A stretch of 64,000 bases of DNA from NCBI GenBank assembly GCA_029565675.1, contig JAKQNP010000040.1, forward strand, positions 33,500-97,499. Direction: 5' to 3'. The DNA is from a bacterium (GTDB lineage: Bacteria > Zhuqueibacterota > Zhuqueibacteria > Residuimicrobiales > Oceaniaggregativiventaceae). Made by a program: the position numbers and the translations under genes. The notes beneath the pieces are model-generated. The model was not told the DNA's origin, did not search any database, and saw nothing but the letters and a program-made list of their open reading frames with translations. Shown here in pieces: positions 8,855 to 19,299 of the stretch (positions are counted from its first letter, which is position 1; each line of letters starts with the position of its first letter).

Positions 8855-11800
8855 TCAGCAGATGCGGTTCCAGTCGATCAAATCGAGCAGTCGCCGCGCA
8901 AACCATTCGGCGGCTGGATTGCCGGTTATATGGTCGTGCAGGTGCAGCTGGCAGATGCGCCATACGCCTTTACCGGATCTTTTTTCAGCTGCGGCGAACT
9001 TGGGTTCCCAATCCGCCTGCCATGAACCATTGCCGCTGATCAGGATTGGAGTCCAGCCGGGAGCGACAAAAACGGTGTCCAAAAACGGCGTCACCCGATC
9101 CAATGGAGCGCTGTACCAAAACGAGAAATCTTTGGGCCCGAAACCGCTGGTCAGGTGGTGGCCGCAGCGAGCCACGAAATGGCGTTCTCCCATGCCGCAT
9201 TTTTCCACTTTGATGCGATCGCCGGCGATTGTCATTTCTCCTGGTGCGAGCAAGAGCACTACGGCGGTTGCCCCCGCCTTGACCGCTTGTTCGATTTTTG
9301 TCATCTCACCGGTGTTTGACAACAACCCATCGAGGATCACCACTGCGTTTGCTGGCAGCGAATCCGGAATAGGCTCGGCAGCGATATTCAACGTTTGCAG
9401 GAGCGTTGCAGCCGGTCCAGGCGGAGCTGAGAAGGCATAGAAGTGGTGCCTCTGGTGTGCTGGCAAAGACGGAAAAATCGATAGCGTCGATTCCGATTCG
9501 CTCAACAGTGCGCCAGACTGGTCAAAGAGGCGCAAGCGGGCAATCCACTCGCAGCGGACGGATGTGCTGACCGGTTGAAAACGAACTTGCGCCGGGCAAT
9601 AGCTGTCCAGCGCTTTGATCGCCGCCGATTGCTCGCCGCGCTGAGCGATTTGCCCTTCTTTTTCCAGAGTATAGACCAGTCGCAGATCTACGTAATTTTC
9701 TGCTGTATCGTTGCAGATCCAGGCTTCCAATTCGATCTCTTCGTCAAAATTCCAGGCCTGGCGGTCGCTGCGCCAACAAACCAGCAGCGGGGTCAGAGCC
9801 TCGCGATAGGCAAAGTAAGCAGGTTTGGCACGGCGTTCACTGTCGACGATCGCTTTCATCCAGCCTGCCGGAAATGCATCGATCAGCAGATGGATAGCAA
9901 AACTGTGCATGTGCCGGTTGCGGCGGAATGCTTCAGTCATCAGGCGGGTGATCCACGCCTGGTGGGCATGGCTGGCTTCGACCCAGTCTTGCAGGGAAGC
10001 AGGGGTTTCAAACCAGAGATAGTGAAAACGGCCGGTCTGCGCCTGCAGAATGCGGTCGGGACTCCAGGTTTTTTCCACTTTTGCTGATTGCGGCAGCCAC
10101 TCGGCCGGGTAATGCCGGCGCATGAGATCCACCGGATCAAGGCCTTCGGATCCGAATTCGCCGCACCCATAGTTCCAGCCAGGCTTGACTTTTTGCCAAT
10201 AGCCTTTGTGGAGCTTGCCCAGATCGATGCCGTGGCCGTTGTACCAGCCGCAATAGCAATGGTTGTCCGGAAAGCCGGGTGCGGGAGGGTCGTAATCGCC
10301 ATCCACTGCTTTGATGACCTGGTCGGGATTTTCCTGACGGGCGACGAGATCGGCGATGGTAAAAAAATCTTGCAACTCACTGCGCAGCAGATGGCGGTGT
10401 GGTTCATCCATACCGTTCGGGAAGGGCTCATTGATGTATGAGATCAGGGCATTGCACGGATGGTCGCGAACCAGCCTGACCATTTCACCCACCTGGCGGA
10501 CTGCTTCGAGCCATTTTGGGCGGCGCAACACGCCAAACAAGGGCAGATCGGACTGCGTCAGCATGCCCAAACGATCACACATTTCATAAACCTGGCGCTG
10601 GACCGGACGTTGGGTCAAACGGAGAAAATTGAGACCGGCAATTTTTGCCAACAGGATATCGTCGCGCAGTTGCTCCAAATTCTTTCGCATCACGCATTGC
10701 TGCTCATGGCCCATGGTGTTGGCGCCGCGCAATTTGATCGGTCGATCGTTGAGAAAAAAGCGTCCGCGCGGTTCGTCTGCAGTGTCCATGCGAAATGTCC
10801 GCATGCCAAAATCACATGCCAGGGAATCAATGGTTACCCCATTGGAGCCGAGCAAATCGACTTGCAGCTGATAAAGCCAGGGCGAATCCAGATCCCATCG
10901 CCGTACCGAATCGATCACGAATGGAACGCGAAACAGATTTTCCCCGGCGCCCGCTTTGAGCGGCAGTGCCGATTCCACGCGTTTGGCCACGTCTCCCAAT
11001 CCCGGGATATGCAAGCCTTGCGGAGAAAAGCGCTTATTTTGAAAGATGATTTGGTCAAAATTCTTGCCGTACACTGACAAGTTGAACAGAACCTCTCCAG
11101 GGAAGACATCCGCTGAATGAACCGTGATCCATGCTTCGCCTGAACAACCGTCAGGCAGAAAACGGACAAAACAGTCGGCGATATGCATACGCGACCGCGC
11201 TTCGATGAACACCGGCTGATAGATCCCCATCGCCGGTGGGCAATGATGCCAGCCCATTTCGGCATCGTCGTAACCGGGACCGGTGGCGGCATAGAGCTTT
11301 TCGCCTTCATAATGCTCCGGGCTGTTTTCATCGCGGCTGCCCATAAAGATATAATCGTTTTCAACACGGATGACCACACAGTTTTTGCCGGGGCGAACCG
11401 CTGCGGTGATGTCGAATTCGAAGGGGGCAAAGAAGCCCTCGTGCGTACCGATGAAACTGTTGTTAACAAAGACCTGGGTTCGGTAATCAACTCCGTCGAA
11501 ACGGATAAAGATCGACCCCGCAGAGAAGAAAGGAGCGGTTAAATCGATAGTGGTGCGATAAATCGTGGCTTTGCGGCCGAGCGGCGGGCCGTAATGGGGG
11601 ACAACGACCGGTTGCCAATCGCCTTCGCCGTCCAACGCGGACTTGAAATCAGACCTGTCTGCGGTTGTTTCGATTCGCCAATCAAAGCGCTCCACCTCGA
11701 TGGTGTTGCGCGTGTGTTGGCAAGGCGGAGCGCAATCCCGCATAAAGGGAGCAAACTTGTGCCTATAAGAGGCGAGTTCCTGATCGAGTTTTTTCTGACA

Positions 11801-11965
11801 GTCGAGCTTTTCGGCCGGTTCTACGAGTTGCGGAACCGACAGCCACTCAGCCTGCCAAATTTGTTGCGGCGGAGGGGATGGTACCGGTTCGATGAGTTCC
11901 TGATCGCGCTGTTGAACGCGTTCAAGGGCAATACGGGCAAAAAAGTCCAATCTGTTTTCTGGCAT
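8855..11965 (-). CDS. Glycoside hydrolase family 2 protein (beta-glycosidase type)
   Basis: 1036 residues with the GH2 plan. A jelly-roll sugar-binding domain (about 110-260, IFIRFDGVDYRTQVFVN) comes first, then an immunoglobulin-like sandwich (about 265-385). The catalytic barrel starts at RPIKLRGANTMGHE (about 390). The acid/base Glu is in ISYINEPFPNG (about 513) and the nucleophile candidate in YGCGEFGSEG (about 604). The C-terminal 300 residues are beta-rich accessory domains. No signal peptide is seen, so it is probably cytoplasmic and acts on sugars brought in by the neighbouring SSS transporter. Specificity (galactosidase, glucuronidase, mannosidase) cannot be read from sequence. Confidence 0.85.
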   Translation of the reverse strand: MPENRLDFFARIALERVQQRDQELIEPVPSPPPQQIWQAEWLSVPQLVEPAEKLDCQKKLDQELASYRHKFAPFMRDCAPPCQHTRNTIEVERFDWRIETTADRSDFKSALDGEGDWQPVVVPHYGPPLGRKATIYRTTIDLTAPFFSAGSIFIRFDGVDYRTQVFVNNSFIGTHEGFFAPFEFDITAAVRPGKNCVVIRVENDYIFMGSRDENSPEHYEGEKLYAATGPGYDDAEMGWHHCPPAMGIYQPVFIEARSRMHIADCFVRFLPDGCSGEAWITVHSADVFPGEVLFNLSVYGKNFDQIIFQNKRFSPQGLHIPGLGDVAKRVESALPLKAGAGENLFRVPFVIDSVRRWDLDSPWLYQLQVDLLGSNGVTIDSLACDFGMRTFRMDTADEPRGRFFLNDRPIKLRGANTMGHEQQCVMRKNLEQLRDDILLAKIAGLNFLRLTQRPVQRQVYEMCDRLGMLTQSDLPLFGVLRRPKWLEAVRQVGEMVRLVRDHPCNALISYINEPFPNGMDEPHRHLLRSELQDFFTIADLVARQENPDQVIKAVDGDYDPPAPGFPDNHCYCGWYNGHGIDLGKLHKGYWQKVKPGWNYGCGEFGSEGLDPVDLMRRHYPAEWLPQSAKVEKTWSPDRILQAQTGRFHYLWFETPASLQDWVEASHAHQAWITRLMTEAFRRNRHMHSFAIHLLIDAFPAGWMKAIVDSERRAKPAYFAYREALTPLLVCWRSDRQAWNFDEEIELEAWICNDTAENYVDLRLVYTLEKEGQIAQRGEQSAAIKALDSYCPAQVRFQPVSTSVRCEWIARLRLFDQSGALLSESESTLSIFPSLPAHQRHHFYAFSAPPGPAATLLQTLNIAAEPIPDSLPANAVVILDGLLSNTGEMTKIEQAVKAGATAVVLLLAPGEMTIAGDRIKVEKCGMGERHFVARCGHHLTSGFGPKDFSFWYSAPLDRVTPFLDTVFVAPGWTPILISGNGSWQADWEPKFAAAEKRSGKGVWRICQLHLHDHITGNPAAEWFARRLLDLIDWNRIC

Positions 11966-12008
11966 CGGTTTTTCTCAAGCTATAATGGATTGTGCCGACT
12001 TGACCTGC

Positions 12009-14201
12009 TTACCATGCCCCAAGTCCCAGTTGTGCGATGGCATATAAAACCGCGAGTATTAAAAGTCCGCCGATGGTAAAAAGAACAATGCCGATAATAT
12101 CGATTTTATCGAATTTTTCAAACTCCCAATTTGAATGCGGAAACAATTTTTTATCATCAAAACGCTGCGGTTGTGCATATGAGAGCTCAATTTCATGAGC
12201 ATCGACCTCGCGATTTGCCTGCACGGGTGTTTTCATTTTGACAAAAAAGCGATCCAGTCGCTGTTTGTCTTCCGGCTTGCTCAGGAGAGAGACAAGAATG
12301 AGTACGAAAAAGGGCACGCAGGTGCGAATGATCACCCGGATTGTCTCGTTGAGAGCGTGCGGATTTTTGCTCAGGTTGCCACCCAGCAGATCAAGGAGCA
12401 CCAACTCGAGCGTTAGCATGCCGCTGCCTTGCAGAACGCCGTTCTGGTTGTATTTCAATCCTTGCGTCCAGAAAATGGAATTTTTGGGTGTCTCATAGCT
12501 TTTGCGAAAAGTCATGCCAACCTCGAGCGATTGCGGGCGTTCGCCTGGCGCGCAACCTGCCTCGTTGAGGCTTTCCCAGATTTTGATCTCGGCTTGTCGT
12601 TCTTCCACATCGACCTGGCGAGCGAGATAAGTGCGCTCGACATGAATCGAATCGACGGTTTTTGCCAGATAAGGATGGGTCTTGACACCAGGCAGCATCG
12701 GAATTGCTACCTGCAGAATACCGAAAAAGAGCAGAGCGCTGACCATTGACCACCATGCGCCGGTGCGCGTCGCCCGGCGCCATTTCACGCCAAGCCAGAA
12801 GCCGGCCGCCATAAAGATGTTGAATTCCCACAGCAACTTGAGCATCTGAAAAACGGTATCAAACCAGCTGGCAAAAGCAACCCCGCCGAGCAAGATAAGA
12901 AATCCGAATACTCTGCCGGTCCAGATATAGCCATGTTCGCTGAACTTTGGAAAAAGCGGGCGAAAAAAATTGTGTGTCATCAAGCTCGATGCCGTGAGCA
13001 TCAACGCATCGGCAGTGCTCATCAGAGCCGACATCAAACAAGCGATCATCAGACCGACCAATCCCACACCGACTGATCCGAGCAAATCGCGCGAGGCATG
13101 TCCCCATAGATAATCTGGATTTTTGACCACTCCGCTGTAGAGAATCACCAGCAAAAAGGCTGAAATGCCCCAGAGCAAGGTAGTAAAGCGTTTCATAAAG
13201 ATACCGGTGGTGAAGCCCAGACGGGCGGTATACTCATCTTTTGCTGAACCGCAGACGATCAGTTGATTGGCTTGCACTGCGACATTGATTTGACTCATGA
13301 TCATGATAGCGATAATATAGTACCAGGTAAAGTCGATCAATACCGGACTTCCCCAGATTTCGAATGCTTCCTGGGGCAAATGTGCCCGGGCGGCTTGCAC
13401 CAGACCGCTTAAACCGCTGCCGCCGGTCAGGGTGTTGATCTTGACCGCGGCAAACGGCAGCAAAAGCAAAGAGAGGATCAGGATAAAGATACCCTGCAGC
13501 ATATCGGTCAAGAAAGCGGCCTCCAGACCACCCATCACGGCATAGATCATCACGATAATGGCAACCACCCAGATCAGAATTTTTTCATCGATGGGGGAGA
13601 ATTCCTTGCGCGGATTTTCGATCCGCAGGCGCTCGAGAGAGCTTTTATCATCTGCGCTCAACAGTGCACTGTCGGTATTTTCGAGTTGCTCCAATTCGAG
13701 AGCGTTTTCATATTCGGCGAGTTCGACGGATGAAAGTTGGTTTACAGGTTTGGCGGTGATGCCGGTAATGGTTTTGCTCATGGCGGTAAAACCCAGTCCG
13801 ATAACCAGCATAAAAAACGCAGCGCTGATCAGCGCATAGAGAGCGGCAATGCCCTTGGAGTTGTAACGGTCCTCGAAAAAATCGCCGAGTGTCAGCAGCC
13901 GCATGCGGCGATACCAGATCGATGTGATCCAATAGATCGGCAGACCAAAAACGCTGATCAAATTCTGCCATATGCCGGCTATCCCGTTGCGCGCCACCAG
14001 GACTGTGGTACCGACTGCGCTCTCAGCTGAAGTGCTCTGTCCAAACGCAGCGAAGGTCTGTACCCATTTGCCGAAGCGTCGGCCGCCGAGAAAAAAATCT
14101 TCTTGATTGTGAATTCGCCGCGACGCATAGATGCCGATACAAATCACAAAACAAAAATAGATCGCGATCATAAGAATATCGATCAGGGGCAATCCGAACA
14201 T
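12009..14201 (-). CDS. SSS-family sodium:solute symporter
   Basis: 730 residues, many hydrophobic helices. The N terminus (LIDILMIAIYFCFVICIGIY, then FFLGGRRFGKW) and the Na+/substrate region TSAESAVGTT are typical of the SLC5-like solute:sodium symporters used for sugars. It is longer than the usual 500-600 residues. A charged loop rich in Glu, Leu and Ser is inserted at about 150-210 after the fourth or fifth helix, and a second hydrophilic loop of about 110 residues precedes the last helices. The gene is 12 bases from the GH57-like gene and 43 from GH2, so it likely imports the glycoside they process. Confidence 0.88.
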   Translation of the reverse strand: MFGLPLIDILMIAIYFCFVICIGIYASRRIHNQEDFFLGGRRFGKWVQTFAAFGQSTSAESAVGTTVLVARNGIAGIWQNLISVFGLPIYWITSIWYRRMRLLTLGDFFEDRYNSKGIAALYALISAAFFMLVIGLGFTAMSKTITGITAKPVNQLSSVELAEYENALELEQLENTDSALLSADDKSSLERLRIENPRKEFSPIDEKILIWVVAIIVMIYAVMGGLEAAFLTDMLQGIFILILSLLLLPFAAVKINTLTGGSGLSGLVQAARAHLPQEAFEIWGSPVLIDFTWYYIIAIMIMSQINVAVQANQLIVCGSAKDEYTARLGFTTGIFMKRFTTLLWGISAFLLVILYSGVVKNPDYLWGHASRDLLGSVGVGLVGLMIACLMSALMSTADALMLTASSLMTHNFFRPLFPKFSEHGYIWTGRVFGFLILLGGVAFASWFDTVFQMLKLLWEFNIFMAAGFWLGVKWRRATRTGAWWSMVSALLFFGILQVAIPMLPGVKTHPYLAKTVDSIHVERTYLARQVDVEERQAEIKIWESLNEAGCAPGERPQSLEVGMTFRKSYETPKNSIFWTQGLKYNQNGVLQGSGMLTLELVLLDLLGGNLSKNPHALNETIRVIIRTCVPFFVLILVSLLSKPEDKQRLDRFFVKMKTPVQANREVDAHEIELSYAQPQRFDDKKLFPHSNWEFEKFDKIDIIGIVLFTIGGLLILAVLYAIAQLGLGAW

Positions 14202-14213
14202 GAGCGGTCCTCT

Positions 14214-15755
14214 CTAGAGCTTTTCAATCTCGATTCCACCGACCAGTTGTCGGGCGATTTGAAGGTCATCGGCGCGGATTTGGTATTCCGCCGGATAGAG
14301 CACATGCTCTCCGCTTTGGTTCAATCGACCAGGATTGCGGACGGTTTGCAACCTGGCCTGCGCATCGGTGGCTGCGGCGTGCAGCCGCGGATCGCCGGAA
14401 GCGGCCAACTCTTTTGCCTTGGTGCTGATCCGCTCCGCTTGTGGAAACAGGATTTCCTGACAAGTTTGCCAAGGGTCGGTGGAAAGGCGAGAACGATCGA
14501 TCCCGCCGACCAGGAGCTCGGCCTTGAGCAGGTTCTCGAAACAGTAGCGATAATTGAACGGATGGATGATATGAGGCGCATCCGGCAAAGTCGGCGGCCA
14601 TTGGCCGTCCGAATTGTAGGAATTGGTGAGATGGTACCAGGCGCGATCCGCACTTTCCGGTTCCATCTTTTTTTGTTGCGCTTGCAGTTTTTCGCGGACG
14701 AGATCTTGCCAGGGGCGCAAGAGGCGTGCCATCGGTGTTTGTGCCCAGGTCGATGCACGTGCACCGTGCCAGGCAGAATCGTCGTCGAAACCGAGCTCTT
14801 CCGGCAGGGCCGGCAAGGAATGGCAGGCGTCTGAGAAGGTGATCAAGGAGCCGAGAGAACGACAGGATTCGACGAGGTCGATCAGTTTTTGCTGCGAATC
14901 CGGCGTCGCTTCGAAAACACGGTCCGGTTGATTCTCGTACTTTAAGCGAAACCAGCCGTTGGTGCCGATATATTCTGCATCATCGGCATAGATGATCAGC
15001 GCGCCCTCGGTTTCCCCTGCAGGTTGCTGTGAATACCTGGCGATCAATTCCTGATATTTTTCCAATGTATACCCCTGCATCCCCATGAAATAGCGCACGC
15101 CGAATTGAGCGATCCGGTCGGTGCGCAAAAAAATACGCAGCGGCGTGCCCTGCACACCGCGGATATGCTGAAAAGGAAAGTGAATGGCAGGTTCGGTTCC
15201 CGGCAAGTCATAACGGAAACCAAAATTGTAAAAGCCAGGTTCGTCTGAATGTTCTTTTTCATAGATCTCGGGCCTTAACGGCTGTCCATTGGCATCGACA
15301 GAGCGGCTGTAAGCTTCGAAATCGCCGATCAGATTTGTGTAACCGTTTTCCAATACTTGTTTCGGCACCTGGCCGTTCCAGCCGCATTCGGGATTCCAAA
15401 AGCTTGCCGGTGTCATTTCCAGGTGGCGTTGGTAGGCGCGATTGGAAAAGCGGATCGACCAACTGCCGTCCTCAGCCGGGAAATTGGGCAGCATTGGATG
15501 GGCATAGGGTGAACCCATGAATTCGCATTGGCCGCCGGCAACCGCCCGGCGCAACTTTTCCAGCACATCGGGCGTGCGTTGGGCGATCTCATCCAAAGTG
15601 TATCCGGAGGCTTCAAAGACATATTGACAATCCGGAAAACGATGGTGAAAGGTGTCGATGATCATCTCATACGCGCGGCGGATGACGAATTCATAGCGAT
15701 CCGGGGTCAGGTATGCGTAGTTGAGATTGGCATGGAAAATCAGGATCGGATGCAT
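14214..15755 (-). CDS. GH57-like glycoside hydrolase/transferase
   Basis: 513 residues from ATG 15755, which has AGGA at good spacing. An upstream in-frame start would add 29 unconserved residues. GH57-type barrel signs: FHANLNYAYL at the N terminus, EFMGSPYAHP (region 2), the nucleophile motif FWNPECGW (Glu at about 122) and YADDAEYIG (acid/base Asp at about 257). CHSLPALPEEL follows and a helical C-terminal domain completes it. GH57 enzymes act on alpha-glucans or alpha-galactosides. Without a signal peptide it should be cytoplasmic. Family membership is fairly sure; activity is not. Confidence 0.75.
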   Translation of the reverse strand: MHPILIFHANLNYAYLTPDRYEFVIRRAYEMIIDTFHHRFPDCQYVFEASGYTLDEIAQRTPDVLEKLRRAVAGGQCEFMGSPYAHPMLPNFPAEDGSWSIRFSNRAYQRHLEMTPASFWNPECGWNGQVPKQVLENGYTNLIGDFEAYSRSVDANGQPLRPEIYEKEHSDEPGFYNFGFRYDLPGTEPAIHFPFQHIRGVQGTPLRIFLRTDRIAQFGVRYFMGMQGYTLEKYQELIARYSQQPAGETEGALIIYADDAEYIGTNGWFRLKYENQPDRVFEATPDSQQKLIDLVESCRSLGSLITFSDACHSLPALPEELGFDDDSAWHGARASTWAQTPMARLLRPWQDLVREKLQAQQKKMEPESADRAWYHLTNSYNSDGQWPPTLPDAPHIIHPFNYRYCFENLLKAELLVGGIDRSRLSTDPWQTCQEILFPQAERISTKAKELAASGDPRLHAAATDAQARLQTVRNPGRLNQSGEHVLYPAEYQIRADDLQIARQLVGGIEIEKL

Positions 15756-15845
15756 TGTGTTCCTTTCAGGATAAACAGCAAGATCAATCTTAATACGGTC
15801 TGGCTGATCGGATTGATTAAACCTCTTCAAGGAAATCCGCAAATG

Positions 15846-16964
15846 CTAGGCGCAGAAGGATTGCGGAAAACGCTCAGCTAATTTTATTGCTTCTTGTTCT
15901 GTGATGTTCGTGCAGCTGATCAAAATTCCCCGGCTGCCCACTGCTTGCACAAGATCATCGATCTCTTCCGGTCGGGCAAAAATTTGTACTGATTTCCGGT
16001 GCGCCAAAATGGTGCGGATCAGTTCGGTCCATTGGGCAATGCTCTCCCTGCCGGCGCCAGGCTGCCATTGGATCGCCTTCAGACGGTTTAGCCGCAAAAG
16101 GCTGGGGAGATGTGCCAGCGCTCTGTTTCCATCCAGATGATAGAGGGGATAATCGAGAAAATCGACCAAATCACCCAGGACTGGCAGGCAAAATTCATCG
16201 AAACAATCCGGAGAGAGCATGTATGAACAATCTTCTTGTAAAGGGAAAGTGGTGCCCGGTGCCCAGATGCCCGCCCAACCGATGCCTTCTCCTGGATGTG
16301 ACGCTGATAACAGGGATTGGATTTCCGCAAAAGCGTCGATCCAGAGCCGTTGTAAATGTTTGAGTACCGGCTTGATTCGTTTCTTGTGGTCGAGCAGCGA
16401 CGTCAGCGTTGTTTCTGCGCCACAGAGTCCAATGAGGTTGTCGAGAACACCGCCTAGGGCAAAGGGAGCAACAAAATGATGTCCCGGCGCTTTTTGGGTG
16501 GAGCGGCGGGTCAACTCGATGATGGTCTGATAGAAAGGCTGGTGAGGATCAAGACGACAGCGCAACGCTTCTTCAATATCGACAAAGACCGGATGGGCCC
16601 AGATGGTTTCGCTATCGATGAACTCCACTCGGGCGCCGAGCGCACAGGGCATGGCGCTGGCGCCGAGGTCGATGTAATGAAAGGGGACGGCCTCGCCGAG
16701 CCAGTGAGTCTGCTCGATTCGTGCCATCTCACGCGCCATCACGCCATCGATATCGGTCCAGTATCCTGACAGATCACGATCTTGCGGCAGAGACGGGCGG
16801 TCGGGTTCGATGGTGGCCAGGATACAGGGACTTTCCTGATCACCAAATTCCCACCAGTTCTGCAAGCGCTGCATCTTGTTCGGGTCTGCAATTCTTGCCG
16901 CGGAAACGGCTGGTGCCGCCTTGGCATACGAACTTGGATAGGGGTTGTCAGGGTTCGATTTCAT
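15846..16964 (-). CDS. URO-D-fold protein B
   Basis: 372 residues from ATG 16964, overlapping the upstream gene by 17 bases. Related to URO-D protein C just before it: both have YHLDG followed by HL..LL and IQW.PG. In MtaA/MtbA the equivalent motif is H-x-C-G, so the second zinc ligand is Asp here. A Cys remains near the C terminus (ILISCTNI). The start of the protein is hydrophilic, with no signal peptide. Function unknown; coupling to the glycan genes is inferred from the tight operon. Confidence 0.7.
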   Translation of the reverse strand: MKSNPDNPYPSSYAKAAPAVSAARIADPNKMQRLQNWWEFGDQESPCILATIEPDRPSLPQDRDLSGYWTDIDGVMAREMARIEQTHWLGEAVPFHYIDLGASAMPCALGARVEFIDSETIWAHPVFVDIEEALRCRLDPHQPFYQTIIELTRRSTQKAPGHHFVAPFALGGVLDNLIGLCGAETTLTSLLDHKKRIKPVLKHLQRLWIDAFAEIQSLLSASHPGEGIGWAGIWAPGTTFPLQEDCSYMLSPDCFDEFCLPVLGDLVDFLDYPLYHLDGNRALAHLPSLLRLNRLKAIQWQPGAGRESIAQWTELIRTILAHRKSVQIFARPEEIDDLVQAVGSRGILISCTNITEQEAIKLAERFPQSFCA

Positions 16965-18045
16965 ATTTCTGCAAGAGTTCGATGACTTGGTTGCGCTGCG
17001 AGATGTCGGCATCGAGCACCGCCGCAAAAGCACCCGGGCGACCGGTTTGTTCGATCAGCTGGTCAATCGTGTCCAGACGGCCTCCGGCTTGCACATTGAA
17101 GAATTGCACATGCTTGCCTTTGGCCGTGATCCTCCGGTAGATTTCCGGCCAGCATCCGATATCAGGCGCTGCGTCGCCGGGAACCCATTGGATGCCGCGA
17201 ATCGCTTCGATCGCCAACAAATCGTCCAGATGGACTTTGGCATTGACGCCGTCGAGGTGATAAAAGGCATGGTCAAGCTTTTCAGCGCTTTGGCGCAGTT
17301 CCGGTAGGATGAAGCGGTGAAAAGCGTCAGGCCCGATCATATAAGAAAAATCGCATTGCAGCATGTAGTAAGGAGTTCGGGAGAAGAGAGGTGTCCAGCA
17401 GCTGTAGCCTGGATTGGTTTTTTGCAGCCGATTGTTCAGCAGGCCAAAAACCTGCCACCACGCCTGATGGGCTTGCCAGGTGAGGCGTTCCACTTCTTCT
17501 GGATCATCAAAAAGAGCCAGCAGCAATTTCTCGCCCGGCAGAAAAGTAGAGACCAGATCCAGATTGCCGCCCAGGTCGGTCATGCCGATCTGGACCTGTC
17601 CTTGCCAGCGAGCCACGCCGGCCTCGATGAGGTCGACCAACCGCTGCAACCAGGGGTGTTGCCAATTGACTTTCAATTCGATTTCAGCGGGTTTTTGCTC
17701 CGCCGGCGCGTGAAACCATACCGTCTCTTCCCGCAATTCCGGACGTGCACCCATGAATGCCCCCAGAACGCCGGCGCCGAAATTGGGCCAAAAGTGTGGG
17801 AAAGCGTCGCCCAGGAACTCGGTGCAGCAGAGCTCATAGTCGATGCGGTCAATCACCTGTTCGGCCGGGATCGCAAAGTCGTAAAAAGCCGTGAATTCGT
17901 GAAAAGGCAAGGGAGATGCGGGGCGCCGCGGATCTTTGCCGCGCAATCTAACCTGTATCAACGGCCGGTTGAGTTTATTTTGCCACCAGAGTTCAGTTTG
18001 TCGTTGCACCCGCTCCCAGCGGTCAGCAGAAAAATCGATCGGCAT
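16948..18045 (-). CDS. URO-D-fold protein C
   Basis: 365 residues, starting one base after the stop of protein D and overlapping protein B. It carries the YHLDG form of the metal motif (residues about 267-271) and lacks an obvious C-terminal Cys (GAFAAVLDAD in that place), so zinc binding as in MtaA is doubtful. MTDLGGNLDLVS matches the conserved central URO-D segment. Probable tandem duplicate of B, diverged. No corrinoid-binding partner (D-x-H-x-x-G) occurs in the window. Confidence 0.7.
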   Translation of the reverse strand: MPIDFSADRWERVQRQTELWWQNKLNRPLIQVRLRGKDPRRPASPLPFHEFTAFYDFAIPAEQVIDRIDYELCCTEFLGDAFPHFWPNFGAGVLGAFMGARPELREETVWFHAPAEQKPAEIELKVNWQHPWLQRLVDLIEAGVARWQGQVQIGMTDLGGNLDLVSTFLPGEKLLLALFDDPEEVERLTWQAHQAWWQVFGLLNNRLQKTNPGYSCWTPLFSRTPYYMLQCDFSYMIGPDAFHRFILPELRQSAEKLDHAFYHLDGVNAKVHLDDLLAIEAIRGIQWVPGDAAPDIGCWPEIYRRITAKGKHVQFFNVQAGGRLDTIDQLIEQTGRPGAFAAVLDADISQRNQVIELLQKYEIEP

Positions 18046-19299
18046 TTATCCTCCCATCTCTATGCAGCGCAGTCTATAATGTCGATAATTTTGCCAGGTC
18101 ACCTCAGGCGGTACACCATGGTCGCAAGTCGGGATATATCCGCCGCGCCGACGCATTGCCGGCAGAATTTCCTGCAAATGCGCATCGATTGCTCGTGGGC
18201 CCTGGGCCAGCACGCGTTTGTCGATGCCACCGCTCAGCACCATCCAGGGATAGTCGCGTCCGATTTGCTTCACATGGCATCCAGAAGCCACTTCAAACGG
18301 GCTCATGACATCCATCCCGATGGCGTTGCGATAGAGCTCGATTACCGGCACCGCATATCCGTCCGTGTCGAGTTGAACATAGAGATGACGGTTGCGGTCG
18401 ATCTGCCGCCGGCGCACCCGGCCGACCAACTCTTGATAATAAGGAAACAAAAATGCTTTGATCATATCGGGGGAGATCAGCGGACCGTTGTTGTAGCAGA
18501 TGTCCTCGCCAATATAGAGCTCATCCAGGGTGACGTATTGCTGATGTGCTGCGATGACGCGGTCGGCGAGTTCCAGCCAGGTCTGCATGCAGTCGTGCAG
18601 CAGATCCGGATGATCGTAGAAAAAGAAAAGCAAATTTTCCGGCCCAATCAGGCTGCGCAGATACATATAACCGCCGATGAGGCGCTGCTGGATCATTTTG
18701 CCGGTTCCGGCTGCAGCGATTGCGCTCCGCATTCTCGCTTCAAGAGAATGCCAACGCTCCGGTGTTCCCGGGTCTAGGCGCCATTTGACCTCTTCTTCCC
18801 AGGATCGTCGGTCGTGTACGGGATGGTCGAGATATTCGGGCATGAATCCCTGACGCCGACCTTTGAAATAGAGCACATGCCTGCCGGCGGTATCGCGGAC
18901 GATTTCTTTATCGCCGAGATCTTTGACCACCTCTTCCTGAAAAACAGGCGAAAATTCGGCTTCACACCAACCCAATTCCATCAACTCGTGATGCCCAGGC
19001 GGGTCAAAGAAGAAAAATTCGTCCAAATCGATGGAACGGTCCAACCCGGTTTCGTACCAGTGGTCGATGGCCATCCACAGGCCAAAAGTTTTTCGAAAAA
19101 ACGGCGCATCAGGGACCCGGTTATAAGTGTCGCGCAGTTTGACTGCCGCAGCACACATTCTTTCGCGCGGTACCGGGGCATGCACACCATTTGCAGCAGT
19201 TTGATGTCGTTGCAGCACGTTTACCTGATATCCTTTTCTGTCTTCGGTTCGATACCCATATAAGTGAAAATCACTTTGCCACACTCGTTCGATATTCAT
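18046..19299 (-). CDS. URO-D-fold protein D
   Basis: 417 residues from ATG 19299 (MNIERVW). The frame extends upstream but that part lies inside the beta-helix gene and looks unconserved. URO-D-like features: LYVQLDTDGYAVPVIELY in place of the zinc H-x-C-G motif, MVLSGGIDKRVLAQG (a typical URO-D strand and turn) and a Cys in GGYIPTCDHGVPPEV near the C terminus. It overlaps the upstream beta-helix gene by 29 bases, so coupled translation is likely. It is the most divergent of the five. Confidence 0.7.
   Translation of the reverse strand: MNIERVWQSDFHLYGYRTEDRKGYQVNVLQRHQTAANGVHAPVPRERMCAAAVKLRDTYNRVPDAPFFRKTFGLWMAIDHWYETGLDRSIDLDEFFFFDPPGHHELMELGWCEAEFSPVFQEEVVKDLGDKEIVRDTAGRHVLYFKGRRQGFMPEYLDHPVHDRRSWEEEVKWRLDPGTPERWHSLEARMRSAIAAAGTGKMIQQRLIGGYMYLRSLIGPENLLFFFYDHPDLLHDCMQTWLELADRVIAAHQQYVTLDELYIGEDICYNNGPLISPDMIKAFLFPYYQELVGRVRRRQIDRNRHLYVQLDTDGYAVPVIELYRNAIGMDVMSPFEVASGCHVKQIGRDYPWMVLSGGIDKRVLAQGPRAIDAHLQEILPAMRRRGGYIPTCDHGVPPEVTWQNYRHYRLRCIEMGG

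Noticed and set aside
17317..18777. Long open frame of 486 codons on the plus strand
   Set aside because: It lies entirely antisense to URO-D proteins C and D, which have recognisable motifs. No ribosome site or family match.
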